64,000 bases of DNA from Legionella tucsonensis (GTDB lineage: Bacteria; Pseudomonadota; Gammaproteobacteria; Legionellales; Legionellaceae): NCBI RefSeq assembly GCF_001468035.1, contig NZ_LNZA01000001.1, forward strand, positions 2,334,231-2,398,230, in the 5' to 3' direction. A program made the position numbers and the translations under genes. Of this stretch, positions 48,502 through 59,502 are shown piece after piece. Numbering within the stretch: the first letter of the stretch is position 1; each line of letters begins with the position of its first letter. Below the pieces are notes generated by a model. That model saw only the letters and a program-made list of their open reading frames with translations, searched no databases and was not told where the DNA came from.

Positions 48502-49515
48502 ATGGAAGGCAAAATTGAAAATCTTGTTAAACCACCTACATTAAGTTTGTTTGAATTTAAAACTAAATTCACAGACCATATGAAAGTATGTGCAATTTTT
48601 AAATTAAACTCTGAAAAAAGAATTGCTGAGTTAGAATTAAACAATGATCATAATGCTCTTATTGAGCTATATGAACAAATGATGGTAACAGTTAGAGGGA
48701 AGATCGCTGTTTATCAAGAAAAATTAAAAGAAGCTGAGTGCTATGAAGAAAATCGAGAGTCGTTACAGGAACGTATTACTAACGAAATTGCCAGTCAAAA
48801 CAGATACCTGGAAAAGTTACAATTACAATTACTTCAAATCAAATCTTTAAAATTTTTATTCTCTTTAAGCCTATTTGAATTATTTCAGGAAGCACTAAAA
48901 AATAAATCCTCGGCATTACTTATTATCAAAAATCCCACGCTGATCGCCAAAATTTCCAACGATCAAATGATACTTATGACTCATCAAGACGCGGAGATCA
49001 TTAAGTCTCTAGCCTCTATTGTAGCGACACGTGAATACACATTTACAACACACAATATTTTTGCTGCACTCAAACAACAAGTGCAAACTGAGTCAGACAA
49101 AGGCTTTCTTGTAGAAAAAGAAAATGCGGCCATCCGTGATTTGTTACTCAAAATTAATAATTATCTTGATAAAAAAATAGAGAAAGCTGTGAAAGAAAAT
49201 AATAATCCCTGGGCTTTGGGTTATTTTGGATCACGCCATCAACTAGATAGAGGCAATAAAAAAGTGTCTGTACCGCATGGTATTTACGAATTAAAAGGAC
49301 ATTTGGATCAACTTGATAAAATTCCTGCGAGTGATATATTAATCAAAATGCAAAATACACTTCAGATCAAATATGCAGACAGAAATGATAAATCGTTACT
49401 TCAACAGTTTAAACGATTAATAAGTTATCTTTTTGGTTACGCTCAATCCGAAGAGACCATAAAAGAATATGAATATCTTGAGCAAGTCTCAATAGGAAAA
49501 CAATCTATCTCTTGA
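48502..49515 (+). CDS. Hypothetical coiled-coil protein, 337 aa
   Basis: I do not recognise this protein. ATG 48502 (MEGKIENL) is taken as start; an upstream TTG at 48444-48442 is less likely. Residues about 55-130 form a Lys/Glu/Leu-rich coiled coil; the rest is soluble and helical. No signal peptide. Orphan soluble coiled-coil proteins are frequent among Legionella effectors, but the C-terminus (SIGKQSIS) is not a clear translocation signal. It lies between maf and eno without obvious link to either. Confidence 0.6.
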   Translation: MEGKIENLVKPPTLSLFEFKTKFTDHMKVCAIFKLNSEKRIAELELNNDHNALIELYEQMMVTVRGKIAVYQEKLKEAECYEENRESLQERITNEIASQNRYLEKLQLQLLQIKSLKFLFSLSLFELFQEALKNKSSALLIIKNPTLIAKISNDQMILMTHQDAEIIKSLASIVATREYTFTTHNIFAALKQQVQTESDKGFLVEKENAAIRDLLLKINNYLDKKIEKAVKENNNPWALGYFGSRHQLDRGNKKVSVPHGIYELKGHLDQLDKIPASDILIKMQNTLQIKYADRNDKSLLQQFKRLISYLFGYAQSEETIKEYEYLEQVSIGKQSIS

Positions 49516-49547
49516 CAAAGCAAGCACATATCAAAACAATATTTCAC

Positions 49548-49691
49548 TAGACTTCTTCGGAAACTCTACTATAGAGGGAGAATTGCTTCGTTGATACAGT
49601 GCTCGGATTCTGATGTGACTTCGTGTACATACCGTTCCGCACTCGTGTCTCCTCACTCTTCTCTCCCGTAGCGAATTTCCGAAGAAATCTA
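49548..49691. repeat. Palindromic repeat, family B, long copy
   Basis: Terminal inverted repeats TAGACTTCTTCGGAAACTC (49548-49566) and GAATTTCCGAAGAAATCTA (49673-49691), two mismatches, bound a 144-bp element; a second inner pair (GGGAGAA and TTCTCTCCC) extends the palindrome. The same ends occur at 5693-5762. It lies between the 337-aa gene and eno, just upstream of the eno start, and has no reading frame of note. Confidence 0.7.
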
Positions 49692-49747
49692 ATTTGAAAA
49701 AGCATTAGCAACATATTGCTTTTCAGATTTAAAAATTTCAATCGTAA

Positions 49748-51028
<1,281 letters not shown>

Positions 51029-51052
51029 ATTTTAATTAGTAGCTTGGCTGCT

Positions 51053-51123
51053 GCAGCTATCTCTTGCTCACACTCCTGCCTACGCTCCGCGGCTCACCCG
51101 CGGGGTCGAGTGTTTTAGCTGCA
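51053..51123. terminator. Bidirectional terminator between eno and the Lrp-type gene
   Basis: Nested inverted repeats: CTGCAGCTA and TAGCTGCAG at the outside, ACACTC and GAGTGT inside, and a GC-rich CCGCGG/CCGCGGGG core near 51087-51104. It lies between the convergent stops of eno (51028) and the Lrp-type gene (51138). No strong T-tract. Confidence 0.5.
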
Positions 51124-51137
51124 GATTCCTATCTTTT

Positions 51138-51653
51138 TTAATCCTCTGAAAAATGAATGTTGGTATTGTATTTAGTACGATTGAGGCAAAAACTGCTTCG
51201 AAATACTTTAATATTTGGCTCATTAGCAAATACCCTACGTGCAAATTCATTGTAATGATTCATATCTGCTACATGTATTATTAATAAATAATCGGTTTCT
51301 CCCGAAACAAAATAACATTGTTTAACCTCTTCTTCCTCCGCCATTTTGCGCTCAAAATGAGCTAATAAATCTTCTCTTTGCTTTTCCAAAGTAATATTTG
51401 CAAAAACAATGAGTCCGCGACCTGCCTTAAAAGGATCGACCAAGGAAACATCTTTCACAATGATGCCTTCATCACGTAACCGTTTTACACGACGAAAACA
51501 AGGAGGAGCAGAAATTCCGACTTTTTCAGCAAGAGCCAGATTGGTAATTTGATTGTCTTTCTGTAATAAATTTAAAATTTTTCGGTCAATTTTATCTAAA
51601 TTTACCGGATCAGTCCTATTTTCCAAGATTCTTTTATCACCATATTTTTTCAT
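51138..51653 (-). CDS. Lrp/AsnC family transcriptional regulator
   Basis: A 171-residue DNA-binding protein. N-terminal winged helix-turn-helix (KIDRKILNLLQKDNQITNLALAEKVGISAPPCFRRVKRLRDEGIIV), then the ligand-binding RAM domain (about 85-160, with CYFVSGETDYLLIIHVADM). The N-terminus is about 15 residues longer than Lrp. Divergent from a GNAT gene across 126 bp, which it may regulate; such proteins usually sense amino acids. Confidence 0.93.
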   Translation of the reverse strand: MKKYGDKRILENRTDPVNLDKIDRKILNLLQKDNQITNLALAEKVGISAPPCFRRVKRLRDEGIIVKDVSLVDPFKAGRGLIVFANITLEKQREDLLAHFERKMAEEEEVKQCYFVSGETDYLLIIHVADMNHYNEFARRVFANEPNIKVFRSSFCLNRTKYNTNIHFSED

Positions 51654-51779
51654 ACATTACCCAAAACTCAAAATTAATCATTATAAAATGAAATAAAACA
51701 TCATTAAATTAAAAAATTATTTATTTTTATTTCATGATAAATTCAATACTCCATCAGTCAGATCCAAAAGGAAACAATT

Positions 51780-52304
51780 ATGATAAGAAACGCGCATATT
51801 AATGAAATTAAAACTTTAAACCAACTCATTGAATATTCAGCACGTAAATTGAGCCAAGAAGACTATACAAATCAAGAAATTGAGGGTGCAATTCATTTTA
51901 TTTTTGGTGTGGATAAAGAACTTATTAAGGATCAAACCTACTATGTTATAGAAAAAGAAGGCGATGTCATTGCTTGTGGTGGATGGAGTAAACGAAAAAC
52001 CCTGTTTGGTGGAGCGCAATGCAGAGCACGTAAGAAAGGTTTTTTAAATCCACAAACAGATTATGCCAAGATCAGAGCTTTTTTTGTCCATCCAAACCAT
52101 GCACGGCAAGGTCTTGGAAAAATGCTTCTGGAATATTGTGAGCAACAAGCTTTGTTCCATGGATTTACAAAAATAGAAATGATGGCAACCTTACCTGGCG
52201 TAAAACTGTATCAGGTTTGTGGCTATCAAATCATTGAATCAGAATACTTTGCTCTCCCCGACGGGAAAAAATTTAAAATGTTAAAAATGATAAAACATTT
52301 ATAA
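51780..52304 (+). CDS. GNAT family N-acetyltransferase
   Basis: A 174-residue acetyltransferase: IRAFFVHPNHARQGLGKMLLEYCEQQA contains the acetyl-CoA loop (R-Q-G-L-G). GGA lies upstream of the ATG. It is divergently transcribed from an Lrp-type regulator, a pairing that suggests it acts on an amino acid, amine or peptide, but this is inference. Confidence 0.88.
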   Translation: MIRNAHINEIKTLNQLIEYSARKLSQEDYTNQEIEGAIHFIFGVDKELIKDQTYYVIEKEGDVIACGGWSKRKTLFGGAQCRARKKGFLNPQTDYAKIRAFFVHPNHARQGLGKMLLEYCEQQALFHGFTKIEMMATLPGVKLYQVCGYQIIESEYFALPDGKKFKMLKMIKHL

Positions 52305-52406
52305 CGCCCGGTAACATGAAGTCGGGGGCAGCAAACGAAACACGGGAAATCTCTCCCTGCCCACAGGTTCCGCTGTGCTACGCTGCCCCAGCCTACAATT
52401 CATAAA

Positions 52407-52967
52407 TCAATTATTTTTATTGGAATGATATTCAGGAATTTCTTTAGGATAACGGCCTTTTATAGTTCTAAAGAAATCAAGAATTTTTGGAAAGTCCTTA
52501 TCAATATCTCCTGATGGTTGGAATTTCTCATGAATTCGAACTTCCTTCGTTGAATAATCAGGACCTACCATAACGATAGGCAGTCCTGCTTGACAAGCAA
52601 TATGGTAAAAGCCCTCTTTCCATCGAGTCACTGGACTGCGAGTTCCCTCAGGAGTAATAGCAAGCTTAAACTCATCACGAGAACGAAATATTTCTACTAC
52701 TTGCTCTACTGTCTTATTTTTTTTAGAACGATCAACCGGAGCGCCGCCTAAAGCCTTTAACAACAAGCCTAGAGGAAAAAAGAACAATTGATTTTTCGCT
52801 AAAAAGTTAATTTTAACTCCAATTGAAAAGCGAGCAAATAAGCCAACAGCAAAATCCCAATTGCTGGTATGGGGAGCTACAACAACTAAATATTTTTTAT
52901 CTTGCGGCAATTCACCAACAACTTTCCATCCAAACAGTTTTAAAATAAAGTAACCAAGTTTCTTCAT
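52407..52967 (-). CDS. 1-acyl-sn-glycerol-3-phosphate acyltransferase-like protein
   Basis: About 186 residues. PlsC-type acyltransferase signatures are the H-x4-D catalytic motif in APHTSNWDFAVG and EGTRSP in ITPEGTRSPVTRWK. One N-terminal hydrophobic segment may anchor it to the inner membrane. ATG 52967 (MKKLGYFILKLFGW) is preferred to a TTG four codons upstream. The exact acyl acceptor is unknown; it belongs to the short stand-alone lineage. Confidence 0.9.
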   Translation of the reverse strand: MKKLGYFILKLFGWKVVGELPQDKKYLVVVAPHTSNWDFAVGLFARFSIGVKINFLAKNQLFFFPLGLLLKALGGAPVDRSKKNKTVEQVVEIFRSRDEFKLAITPEGTRSPVTRWKEGFYHIACQAGLPIVMVGPDYSTKEVRIHEKFQPSGDIDKDFPKILDFFRTIKGRYPKEIPEYHSNKNN

Positions 52968-53326
52968 AATCGAAATCAATAATTATTTCTTTTATTATAT
53001 ACAAATTATGATGCCGATACAGCTCTATCTCTTCAAAGGCACAGGACAAAATCATACCTTGCCTACAATATAAACAACACGGCATCATCCCGATCAAAGT
53101 GAAGGGCCTCCTCGCTCAAATATCAGATATTATCAGCCGAAGGTACTTTGCTTCGCTCAGAATGAGTGATAATTTGCGCAGAAATTCAGTGCCAAATCAA
53201 CCCACAATGGTATATTACTTTACTGTTCGAAGGTTAATTTATCTAGATAAGTTCAAATAAAAAAATTAATAAAAACACAGCACAGTAAAATATTTATACT
53301 AAAATGATACATATATAGGTGGAGCT
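52968..53326. other. Intergenic region between divergent genes
   Basis: About 360 bp of AT-rich DNA between the acyltransferase and the membrane-protein gene. It holds part of a dispersed TTTGCTTCGCT motif at about 53147-53158. No confident promoter, hairpin or gene was seen. Confidence 0.35.
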
Positions 53327-53923
53327 ATGGAGTGCCAAATGAATAAACAAGATCCTGCACTTAACTTTCCCAATCCACGTTTACTGGCAGCTGTTTATTA
53401 CGGATTACTCTCTGTTGTCGGAACGATACTTATCAATGGATTTCTCACAACAATTGGTTTTGAAGAGATTGTTCCTCTCTTTTATGCAATTGTTCTAGGG
53501 ATGGTTGTAGCCTCTATAACTGGTGCGCTATTTGGAAAAAGCATCGTTCGATGCCCTAGACCTTATAAGCTCAAGACTTTTGGGTTGGGCTTTATTATGG
53601 TTCTGCTTTCCCTACCATTTTTTGATCTGGGTCTGCTGCTATTTATGGACACATCAGAAAATCAAGCATTGAAAGTAATCAATTTTAATGATTTTGTTTC
53701 TGCATACTTCATTGTCCTGGGCTACAGTTATATTCTTTTTGGCTTCTTACTTGCCATTGCATCAGGTTTAGCCTCTATTTATTTACGTGGGAAATTTATT
53801 TACCAAATCTTGCGTACAGATAGACGACGAGATCATCGCTTACCCCGGTATGTTGGTGCTGCAGATAGAGAAAAACCTAAACCAGCAAAAAAACCCCGCA
53901 CTTTGCAGCGCAAAAAAACTTGA
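53327..53923 (+). CDS. Hypothetical membrane protein, 198 aa
   Basis: I do not recognise the family. Four hydrophobic segments (about residues 20-42, 48-70, 85-107 and 125-150) are followed by a very basic tail (KPARKKPRTLQRKKT-like, residues about 165-198), which would lie in the cytoplasm. AGGTGGAG precedes the ATG. Single gene, possibly upstream of the nuclease gene. Confidence 0.65.
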   Translation: MECQMNKQDPALNFPNPRLLAAVYYGLLSVVGTILINGFLTTIGFEEIVPLFYAIVLGMVVASITGALFGKSIVRCPRPYKLKTFGLGFIMVLLSLPFFDLGLLLFMDTSENQALKVINFNDFVSAYFIVLGYSYILFGFLLAIASGLASIYLRGKFIYQILRTDRRRDHRLPRYVGAADREKPKPAKKPRTLQRKKT

Positions 53924-54032
53924 GTAAAATCTTCTATCTACAGCACAGCATGATTTTGGTTTTTTCCAGGTATAAAGCATTCCCGGGTTCTGCTGCGCTA
54001 CACCCAAACTACAATTAAAATTGTGAATTTTT

Positions 54033-56573
54033 ATGGCGATACACACGATTACTGATAAAGAGCAGCTTTTTCATCTATTAACTCAAAAAACCACTGTTCT
54101 CACCCCGAATAACCGGCTCAGTGAAGCAATACTTCAAAACTATTTTATAAAATGTAAAAAACAAACCATAGATAAGCCTAAATGTATGCCCTTTGGCGCT
54201 GCTCTAATTAAAGCCTACGAACAACTCAATTTTATTAACCCTCATATTACTCATCCTACTTTATTAAACAGGTCTCAATATCAGTATTTATGGCGCAAAA
54301 TGATTCAAGGTGAAGCGAACATAACTTATAGTGAAGGCCTGCTCCAATCGATAATCAGTGCTTGGGAGCGTTCCCAACTCTGGCAAATTAATATGGAAGA
54401 TCCTGCTTTTTGCTACACAGCACAAACACGACAATTTCAACAATGGTGGCAATTATTTGATAAACAATTAAAACAACACCATTTAATCACTGAGCATCAA
54501 TTAATCCCCTATTTACTCAATACCAATAGTTCTTTATTTTCTCAAGACGTTGTTTGGGTATGTTTTGATGACTTTACTCCTCAGCAAATGCTCTTGCAGG
54601 AACACTTGTCGAGAAAGGGTTTCATTCAATATCTATATGATTTAAAGGAAAAATCATCGAAAACCGAAGTATTCGCAGCCCAAGACAACAAAGAAGAATA
54701 TCAACAACTCATGGCATGGTTGCATTTAAAAATACAGGAAGGGAGTCAGCGTATTGGTGTCGTTGTACCCAATTTAGAGCAAGAATCTAATTCATTACAA
54801 AGAATCTTGGCACATCATTTTGAGCCATCCTCATTTAATATATCCCTTGGCCAATCTCTGAGTAATTTCCCTTTGGTTGCCCATGCCTTATGTTGGCTTA
54901 ATTTAGATGATACCTACTTAAACCCGCATCAAGCAGGATTGCTTCTGCAATCGCCCTATTTAGGCGGTTCTAAAGAAGAATTCATAGCACGCTCAGAGTA
55001 CTTGCAAGAAGGAATCTTATTAGAAAATCATTCGATTCAGCTAAATCATTTTCAAGAAGAACTACATGCTTATGCCCCAAAACTCACTACTCTATTAAAT
55101 AATCTTACTACTTACCCTCAAGAAGCTGCTGTAGAAGAATGGATACACTTGTTTCAAAAACGTTTAAATACTTTGGAGTTTCCCGGAGACTATACCCTTA
55201 GCTCAGAGAATTATCAGTGTCTTAATCGTTTTATTGCTCTCTTTGATGAACTGAGACAATTTTCTTTACTGAGTTCTCGCTTCACAAAATCAGAGGCTCT
55301 TGAGACAGTACGACATCTTGCTGATAACACCATTTTCCAAGCGCAAAAAAACAATGCACCGATTCAAATTTCTGGTCTACTGGAAGCATCAGGATGTGAG
55401 TTCGAGAGTTTATGGATCATGGGTTTAACTGATCAATGTTTGCCCCAAAAAGTACAATTATCAGCTTTTATTCCACCTCAATTGCAACGTGAATTATGCA
55501 TGCCACACAGCTTACCTGCTCGTGAACTGCAGTTTGCCCGCCAGATCTTGCAACGACTACAAAGAAGTGCTGATTCTATAGTATTCAGTTATGCCCAATT
55601 ACAAGCAGACACACCTAACTTACCTTGCTCCCTAATCACTGGGTTTCCCAACTTTACACCATTACCAACCGATTATGAAGCAACAAAATCATCTGAGCTA
55701 ATCACTATAGAGGAGTGCTTTCATATTCCTGTATTGCCAGAGGAACATATTTATGGAGGTACAGCAATTCTATCGAATCAAGCCAAGTGCCCTTTTAAAG
55801 CATTTGCCGAACACAGACTTCGAGCCAAAACTTCATTACAAACAACAGATGGTTTACATAATAAAGAACGAGGACAAATCATTCATAAGGTAATGGAGCT
55901 GCTATGGAAAAAATTAGAAAATCAACATAATCTGCTTCAATTGGCTGATGATATTCTGGAACAACACATTGATGACGCCATTCATACAGCTTTTGCCTCA
56001 CTAAAAAAACAACAATGTGCCTCTTTTCCTGATTCAATACGGGAAGTGGAATACACACGCTTAAAACGAGTGGTGCATACCTGTCTTGAATGGGAGAAAC
56101 AACGGCCTCCTTTTACCATAGCAGCGATAGAACAATCCTATGCTATTAATTTAGCGGGTCTTGATTTTCAAGTGCGCGTTGATCGTTTGGATCAGGTTGA
56201 AGATAAAAAATGGGTTATTGACTATAAAAGCACTCTTCCAGCTAGCAAACCCTGGAATGAGGAACGACCTAAAGAATCACAACTCTTGCTTTATGCATTG
56301 TTAGATGAACAAATTAACACTCTTTTGCTCTTACAATTAAAAACCGGAAAAATCAGCTGTGCAGGACTTAGTGAGGAAAAGTACAGCATCAGTGGGATAA
56401 GTTCTTTAAAAAAAGAGGAAACATGGATGGAGTGCAGGAACCTTTGGCAAAAACAACTCACCGATTTGGCTAAAGAGTTCCAAGAGGGACACTGTGCCCC
56501 ACAACCCACTCATTTAACTATTTGCCAACAATGTGATTTTCATAATTTATGTCGTTTTCAAGGAGAAGAGTAA
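54033..56573 (+). CDS. AddB-like PD-(D/E)XK nuclease, probable DNA repair protein
   Basis: An 846-residue protein resembling the nuclease subunits of AddAB-type and the Probable DNA repair protein (RecB-like PD-(D/E)XK) family. The N-terminal two thirds have a degenerate helicase fold without a clear Walker A. The C-terminal nuclease domain (about 575-846) has GxxxHKVMELLW, the D-x-x-x-V-x-R-x-D-R-x-D-Q region and IDYKST (metal-binding Asp and the catalytic Lys), and a Cys cluster CQQCDFHNLC that could bind iron-sulfur. No AddA/UvrD-like partner follows here, whereas such genes are usually paired, so it may act alone or with a distant partner. Inferred role in double-strand break processing. 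Confidence 0.82.
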   Translation: MAIHTITDKEQLFHLLTQKTTVLTPNNRLSEAILQNYFIKCKKQTIDKPKCMPFGAALIKAYEQLNFINPHITHPTLLNRSQYQYLWRKMIQGEANITYSEGLLQSIISAWERSQLWQINMEDPAFCYTAQTRQFQQWWQLFDKQLKQHHLITEHQLIPYLLNTNSSLFSQDVVWVCFDDFTPQQMLLQEHLSRKGFIQYLYDLKEKSSKTEVFAAQDNKEEYQQLMAWLHLKIQEGSQRIGVVVPNLEQESNSLQRILAHHFEPSSFNISLGQSLSNFPLVAHALCWLNLDDTYLNPHQAGLLLQSPYLGGSKEEFIARSEYLQEGILLENHSIQLNHFQEELHAYAPKLTTLLNNLTTYPQEAAVEEWIHLFQKRLNTLEFPGDYTLSSENYQCLNRFIALFDELRQFSLLSSRFTKSEALETVRHLADNTIFQAQKNNAPIQISGLLEASGCEFESLWIMGLTDQCLPQKVQLSAFIPPQLQRELCMPHSLPARELQFARQILQRLQRSADSIVFSYAQLQADTPNLPCSLITGFPNFTPLPTDYEATKSSELITIEECFHIPVLPEEHIYGGTAILSNQAKCPFKAFAEHRLRAKTSLQTTDGLHNKERGQIIHKVMELLWKKLENQHNLLQLADDILEQHIDDAIHTAFASLKKQQCASFPDSIREVEYTRLKRVVHTCLEWEKQRPPFTIAAIEQSYAINLAGLDFQVRVDRLDQVEDKKWVIDYKSTLPASKPWNEERPKESQLLLYALLDEQINTLLLLQLKTGKISCAGLSEEKYSISGISSLKKEETWMECRNLWQKQLTDLAKEFQEGHCAPQPTHLTICQQCDFHNLCRFQGEE

Positions 56574-56589
56574 AGTATAAAACCATTTT

Positions 56590-56625
56590 TATACTTTTTA
56601 TGTCGAACTCACGTTAATTATGATA
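56590..56625. repeat. Single terminus of MITE-like family A
   Basis: TGTCGAACTCACGTTAATTA matches one end of the element at 4321-4468. Only one terminus is present, 10-30 bp downstream of the nuclease stop, so it is either a remnant or a solo end; the other end was not found nearby. Confidence 0.5.
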
Positions 56626-56708
56626 TAAGACATTTAGACCACTCATCAATTTGAAGTGGTTTTAATACCATGGTTTCCCTACTACTAATAATAAAAAAGA
56701 GATGAATC

Positions 56709-57338
56709 ATGCCTTTGAATCAGAGAAAATTAGAATTACGTTTAAATACCTGTGACGAAGCACTACGAGCTCTATTTGCTGATCAGGAAGTCGGCGAAAA
56801 AATAAGACAACAAATAATAGGTGTACAAAATTATTACAACCTTTCATATACCAAAACGAATTCAGCCAAAAAAGCGGAACAAATTGTTGTCAGTTATGAA
56901 TTGTTTATAGACCAATTAACCAAAGTAAAAAAGAAACAGCTGAATACTAAGGAAGCATCGGAAAAAATTAGCAATTCCTGTGAATCCAGAAAAATTAATG
57001 TTTTATTTCATAATCTCGCCAAAGCATGCGAACTGATGTTCTACGCAGCGACAGCATTTTCTTTATATGCTGGTATTTTTGGTATTGCACTGCCCGTACT
57101 TATTGTTCAACCTGTTTTAGGTGTTGCCGTAGGAATAACGATTGTCGGAGCAATGATTGCAGCAGCATATAAAGCCTTATCATGTTTCACAGAATTTAAG
57201 TCATTCAGTCGTCACGATACAGAATATACTAATGAGTTAAGTTTAGTTTCATTCTTCAAACCCATGCTGCAACCCATAAAAGAAGAACTTCAACGAAGTG
57301 AAGAGGAAGATGAGTTACAGTATCGTTATTGTTGCTAA
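56709..57338 (+). CDS. Hypothetical membrane protein, 209 aa
   Basis: I do not recognise it. A helical, charged N-terminal half (residues 1-110) is followed by two hydrophobic helices (about 112-130 and 133-158, rich in Gly/Ala/Val) and a polar acidic C-terminus ending YRYCC. It recalls Legionella proteins with a hydrophobic hairpin that insert in host membranes, but no specific family is apparent. Confidence 0.55.
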   Translation: MPLNQRKLELRLNTCDEALRALFADQEVGEKIRQQIIGVQNYYNLSYTKTNSAKKAEQIVVSYELFIDQLTKVKKKQLNTKEASEKISNSCESRKINVLFHNLAKACELMFYAATAFSLYAGIFGIALPVLIVQPVLGVAVGITIVGAMIAAAYKALSCFTEFKSFSRHDTEYTNELSLVSFFKPMLQPIKEELQRSEEEDELQYRYCC

Positions 57339-57559
57339 TGAATAATATCCACCTTAAAGCCTTGCGGTTATATAGCATGAGAGAAGCTTGGGAAGCAATA
57401 TCAAAACCTGGGCTTCGCTTCGCTATCTGCGGCTTTTTTTTACAATCAGAGTGCTGGATTCTGCCCCCCAGTGTCTAAGCCAAATTTATGAAGACGTTAC
57501 AATTGCGAAATTTAACCAGATGTTTAATAATGATAAAATCATGAGACAAGGGAGTGAAT

Positions 57560-58294
57560 ATGTCACTCAAATTAGCTAGAGTACGAATCCTATGTTGTGG
57601 TTTAATCGCATGTTTACTGAGTTCATGTTTACTGAGTAGTTGTTTTCATCCACCTTATAATAATTTTAAACCAGTACATCCAATGCCAAGACGAGTCGTT
57701 ACTGGAGCTGTGGTAGGAACTGCAGTGGGTGCTGCAACAACAGGAAGCGTGGCGGGTGCGTTAGCAGGTACCGTTGCAGGAGGTACTGCGGGCGCCATTG
57801 TAGGTTTTTACAAAGCAAGTAGGCGCAGCATTATTAAAGAATTGAATAAAGAAAATATTGAGTACGTACAATACGGCGATACCATGACCTTAATTGTACC
57901 TGTTGATAAATATTTTATGTTTGGTAGCCCCCGTCTCAATGAAATTTGTTACCCTGGGCTGGAAAATATTATAAGGTTGTTGAAGTTTTATCCAAACAGT
58001 CCCGTTTATGTTGCGGGATTCACCGATAATGTAGGTACACGTCGCCATAAAAGATTACTCTCCCAAGCTCAAGCAGAAACGATGCTTACTTTCTTATGGG
58101 CTAATAATATTCCTGCACAACTTCTTAAAGCAGAGGGTTATGGTGATAAGAATGATGTAGGTGACAATAAATTGATACATGGCAGTGCATTTAATCGACG
58201 CATTGAGATCCAATGGTTCAATAATTATGGTATTAAGACTTGTGCAACATGTCCAGCTCCAGTACCATCACCCGTAGTTTATGCATCAAAATAA
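57560..58294 (+). CDS. OmpA-family lipoprotein
   Basis: About 244 residues. The N-terminus is a lipoprotein signal with two candidate lipobox Cys (LLSSC, LLSSC), then a Gly-zipper segment (about 55-90, GAVVGTAVGAATTGSVAGALAGTVAGG) that may insert in the outer membrane, and a C-terminal OmpA peptidoglycan-binding domain (TDNVGTRRHKRLLSQ and NRRIEI). ATG 57560 is fixed by AAGGGAG; an in-frame GTG precedes it. The pattern resembles envelope stress and secretion-system lipoproteins such as IcmN/DotK, but it is not in a dot/icm cluster. The transporter gene follows within 9 bp. Confidence 0.85.
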   Translation: MSLKLARVRILCCGLIACLLSSCLLSSCFHPPYNNFKPVHPMPRRVVTGAVVGTAVGAATTGSVAGALAGTVAGGTAGAIVGFYKASRRSIIKELNKENIEYVQYGDTMTLIVPVDKYFMFGSPRLNEICYPGLENIIRLLKFYPNSPVYVAGFTDNVGTRRHKRLLSQAQAETMLTFLWANNIPAQLLKAEGYGDKNDVGDNKLIHGSAFNRRIEIQWFNNYGIKTCATCPAPVPSPVVYASK

Positions 58295-58302
58295 GGCAGG
58301 CA

Positions 58303-59502
58303 ATGCGTTCGAGATTTATCGGGGGAATTCTCTTAATTGTTGGAACTTCTATAGGCGGGGGAATGCTCGCCTTGCCTGTTGCCAATGCTGCTACAGGTTT
58401 CTGGCAATCTTCAATTTTTCTATTTCTTTGCTGGATACTCATGACCTTAGGAGCGTTTTTTATCCTTGAAGCGAATCTTTATTTACCCAGAGGAAAACAT
58501 ATGGTTTCAATGGCGCAAGCCACTTTAGGTAATTATGGTCTACTTGCTGCTTGGATAAGCTATCTTTTTTTACTCTATACTCTGCTGTCTGCTTATATTT
58601 CTGGCGGGGCAGACGTATTGAACAGTCTTCTTTATAAAATTGGATTGCATCTGACGGATTGGCAAGCAAGTTTATTATTTACGCTTATTTTTGGCATGGT
58701 TGTTTATGGTGGAATTCGATATGTAGATTATGTCAATCGAGGATTGATGTTTGGCAAATTAGCTGTTTATTTTTTATTAGTAGTGCTTATTGCTCCTCAC
58801 ATTGAAATACAACATCTGCATCATGGCGATATGCGTTATATCGGCGGCGCCATTATGATTTTAATTACTTCCTTTGGATTCGCCATTATTGTTCCTAATC
58901 TAAGAGATTATTTTGATGATGACATTAAGCAACTGAAAAAAGTGATTTTTATTGGTTCGTTAATTCCTTTATTTTGTTATTTGGCATGGGATGCTGTCAT
59001 TATGGGTGCTCTCCCATCAGAAGGAAGTCAAAACCTTGAAAGTTTAATGCATAATCCACATACCACTAGTGCTTTAGCAAGCTTACTCTCAAATAAAGTA
59101 CAAAATACACTAATCAGTGCTTTGTTTCATTTCTTCACTTCCATTTGTATGCTTACTGCATTTCTTGGTGTGTCCTTATGCTTGTACAGCTTCCTTGCAG
59201 ATGGCTTGAAATTGCGTGAACGAGGAAGCCATGGTATTGGATTATTTTTACTTACATTTGCCCCTCCACTTCTTATCGTCATTTATTATCCTGGTGCCTA
59301 CATCCATGCATTAGGTTATGCGGGTATCTTTTGTATCATTCTACTACTACTTTTACCCGCGTTAATGTGTTATTTTGGCAGAAGAAGCCATCATTCTGTC
59401 TTTATCGTTCCAGGCGGTAAATGGACTCAAGGTGCTGTAGTTGCTGTTTCTATCGGATTACTGGTCCATGAGTTTTGGAATTTGATAAAACAATCTGTGT
59501 GA
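58303..59502 (+). CDS. Aromatic amino acid permease, TyrP-like (first copy)
   Basis: A 399-residue inner-membrane transporter of the hydroxy/aromatic amino acid permease family, with about 11 helices. It starts FIGGILLIVGTSIGGGMLALPV, the signature of TyrP/Mtr proteins. ATG 58303 (AGG upstream) is preferred to an earlier start that would overlap the OmpA gene by 55 bp. It forms a tandem with the copy at 59710; aromatic amino acids are a key nutrient for Legionella in phagosomes, but substrate is inferred. Confidence 0.9.
   Translation: MRSRFIGGILLIVGTSIGGGMLALPVANAATGFWQSSIFLFLCWILMTLGAFFILEANLYLPRGKHMVSMAQATLGNYGLLAAWISYLFLLYTLLSAYISGGADVLNSLLYKIGLHLTDWQASLLFTLIFGMVVYGGIRYVDYVNRGLMFGKLAVYFLLVVLIAPHIEIQHLHHGDMRYIGGAIMILITSFGFAIIVPNLRDYFDDDIKQLKKVIFIGSLIPLFCYLAWDAVIMGALPSEGSQNLESLMHNPHTTSALASLLSNKVQNTLISALFHFFTSICMLTAFLGVSLCLYSFLADGLKLRERGSHGIGLFLLTFAPPLLIVIYYPGAYIHALGYAGIFCIILLLLLPALMCYFGRRSHHSVFIVPGGKWTQGAVVAVSIGLLVHEFWNLIKQSV

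Noticed and set aside
57388-57579. 63-residue frame before the OmpA-type lipoprotein
   Set aside because: It crosses the dispersed GGCTTCGCTTCGCT motif and overlaps the lipoprotein start; no sign of a protein.
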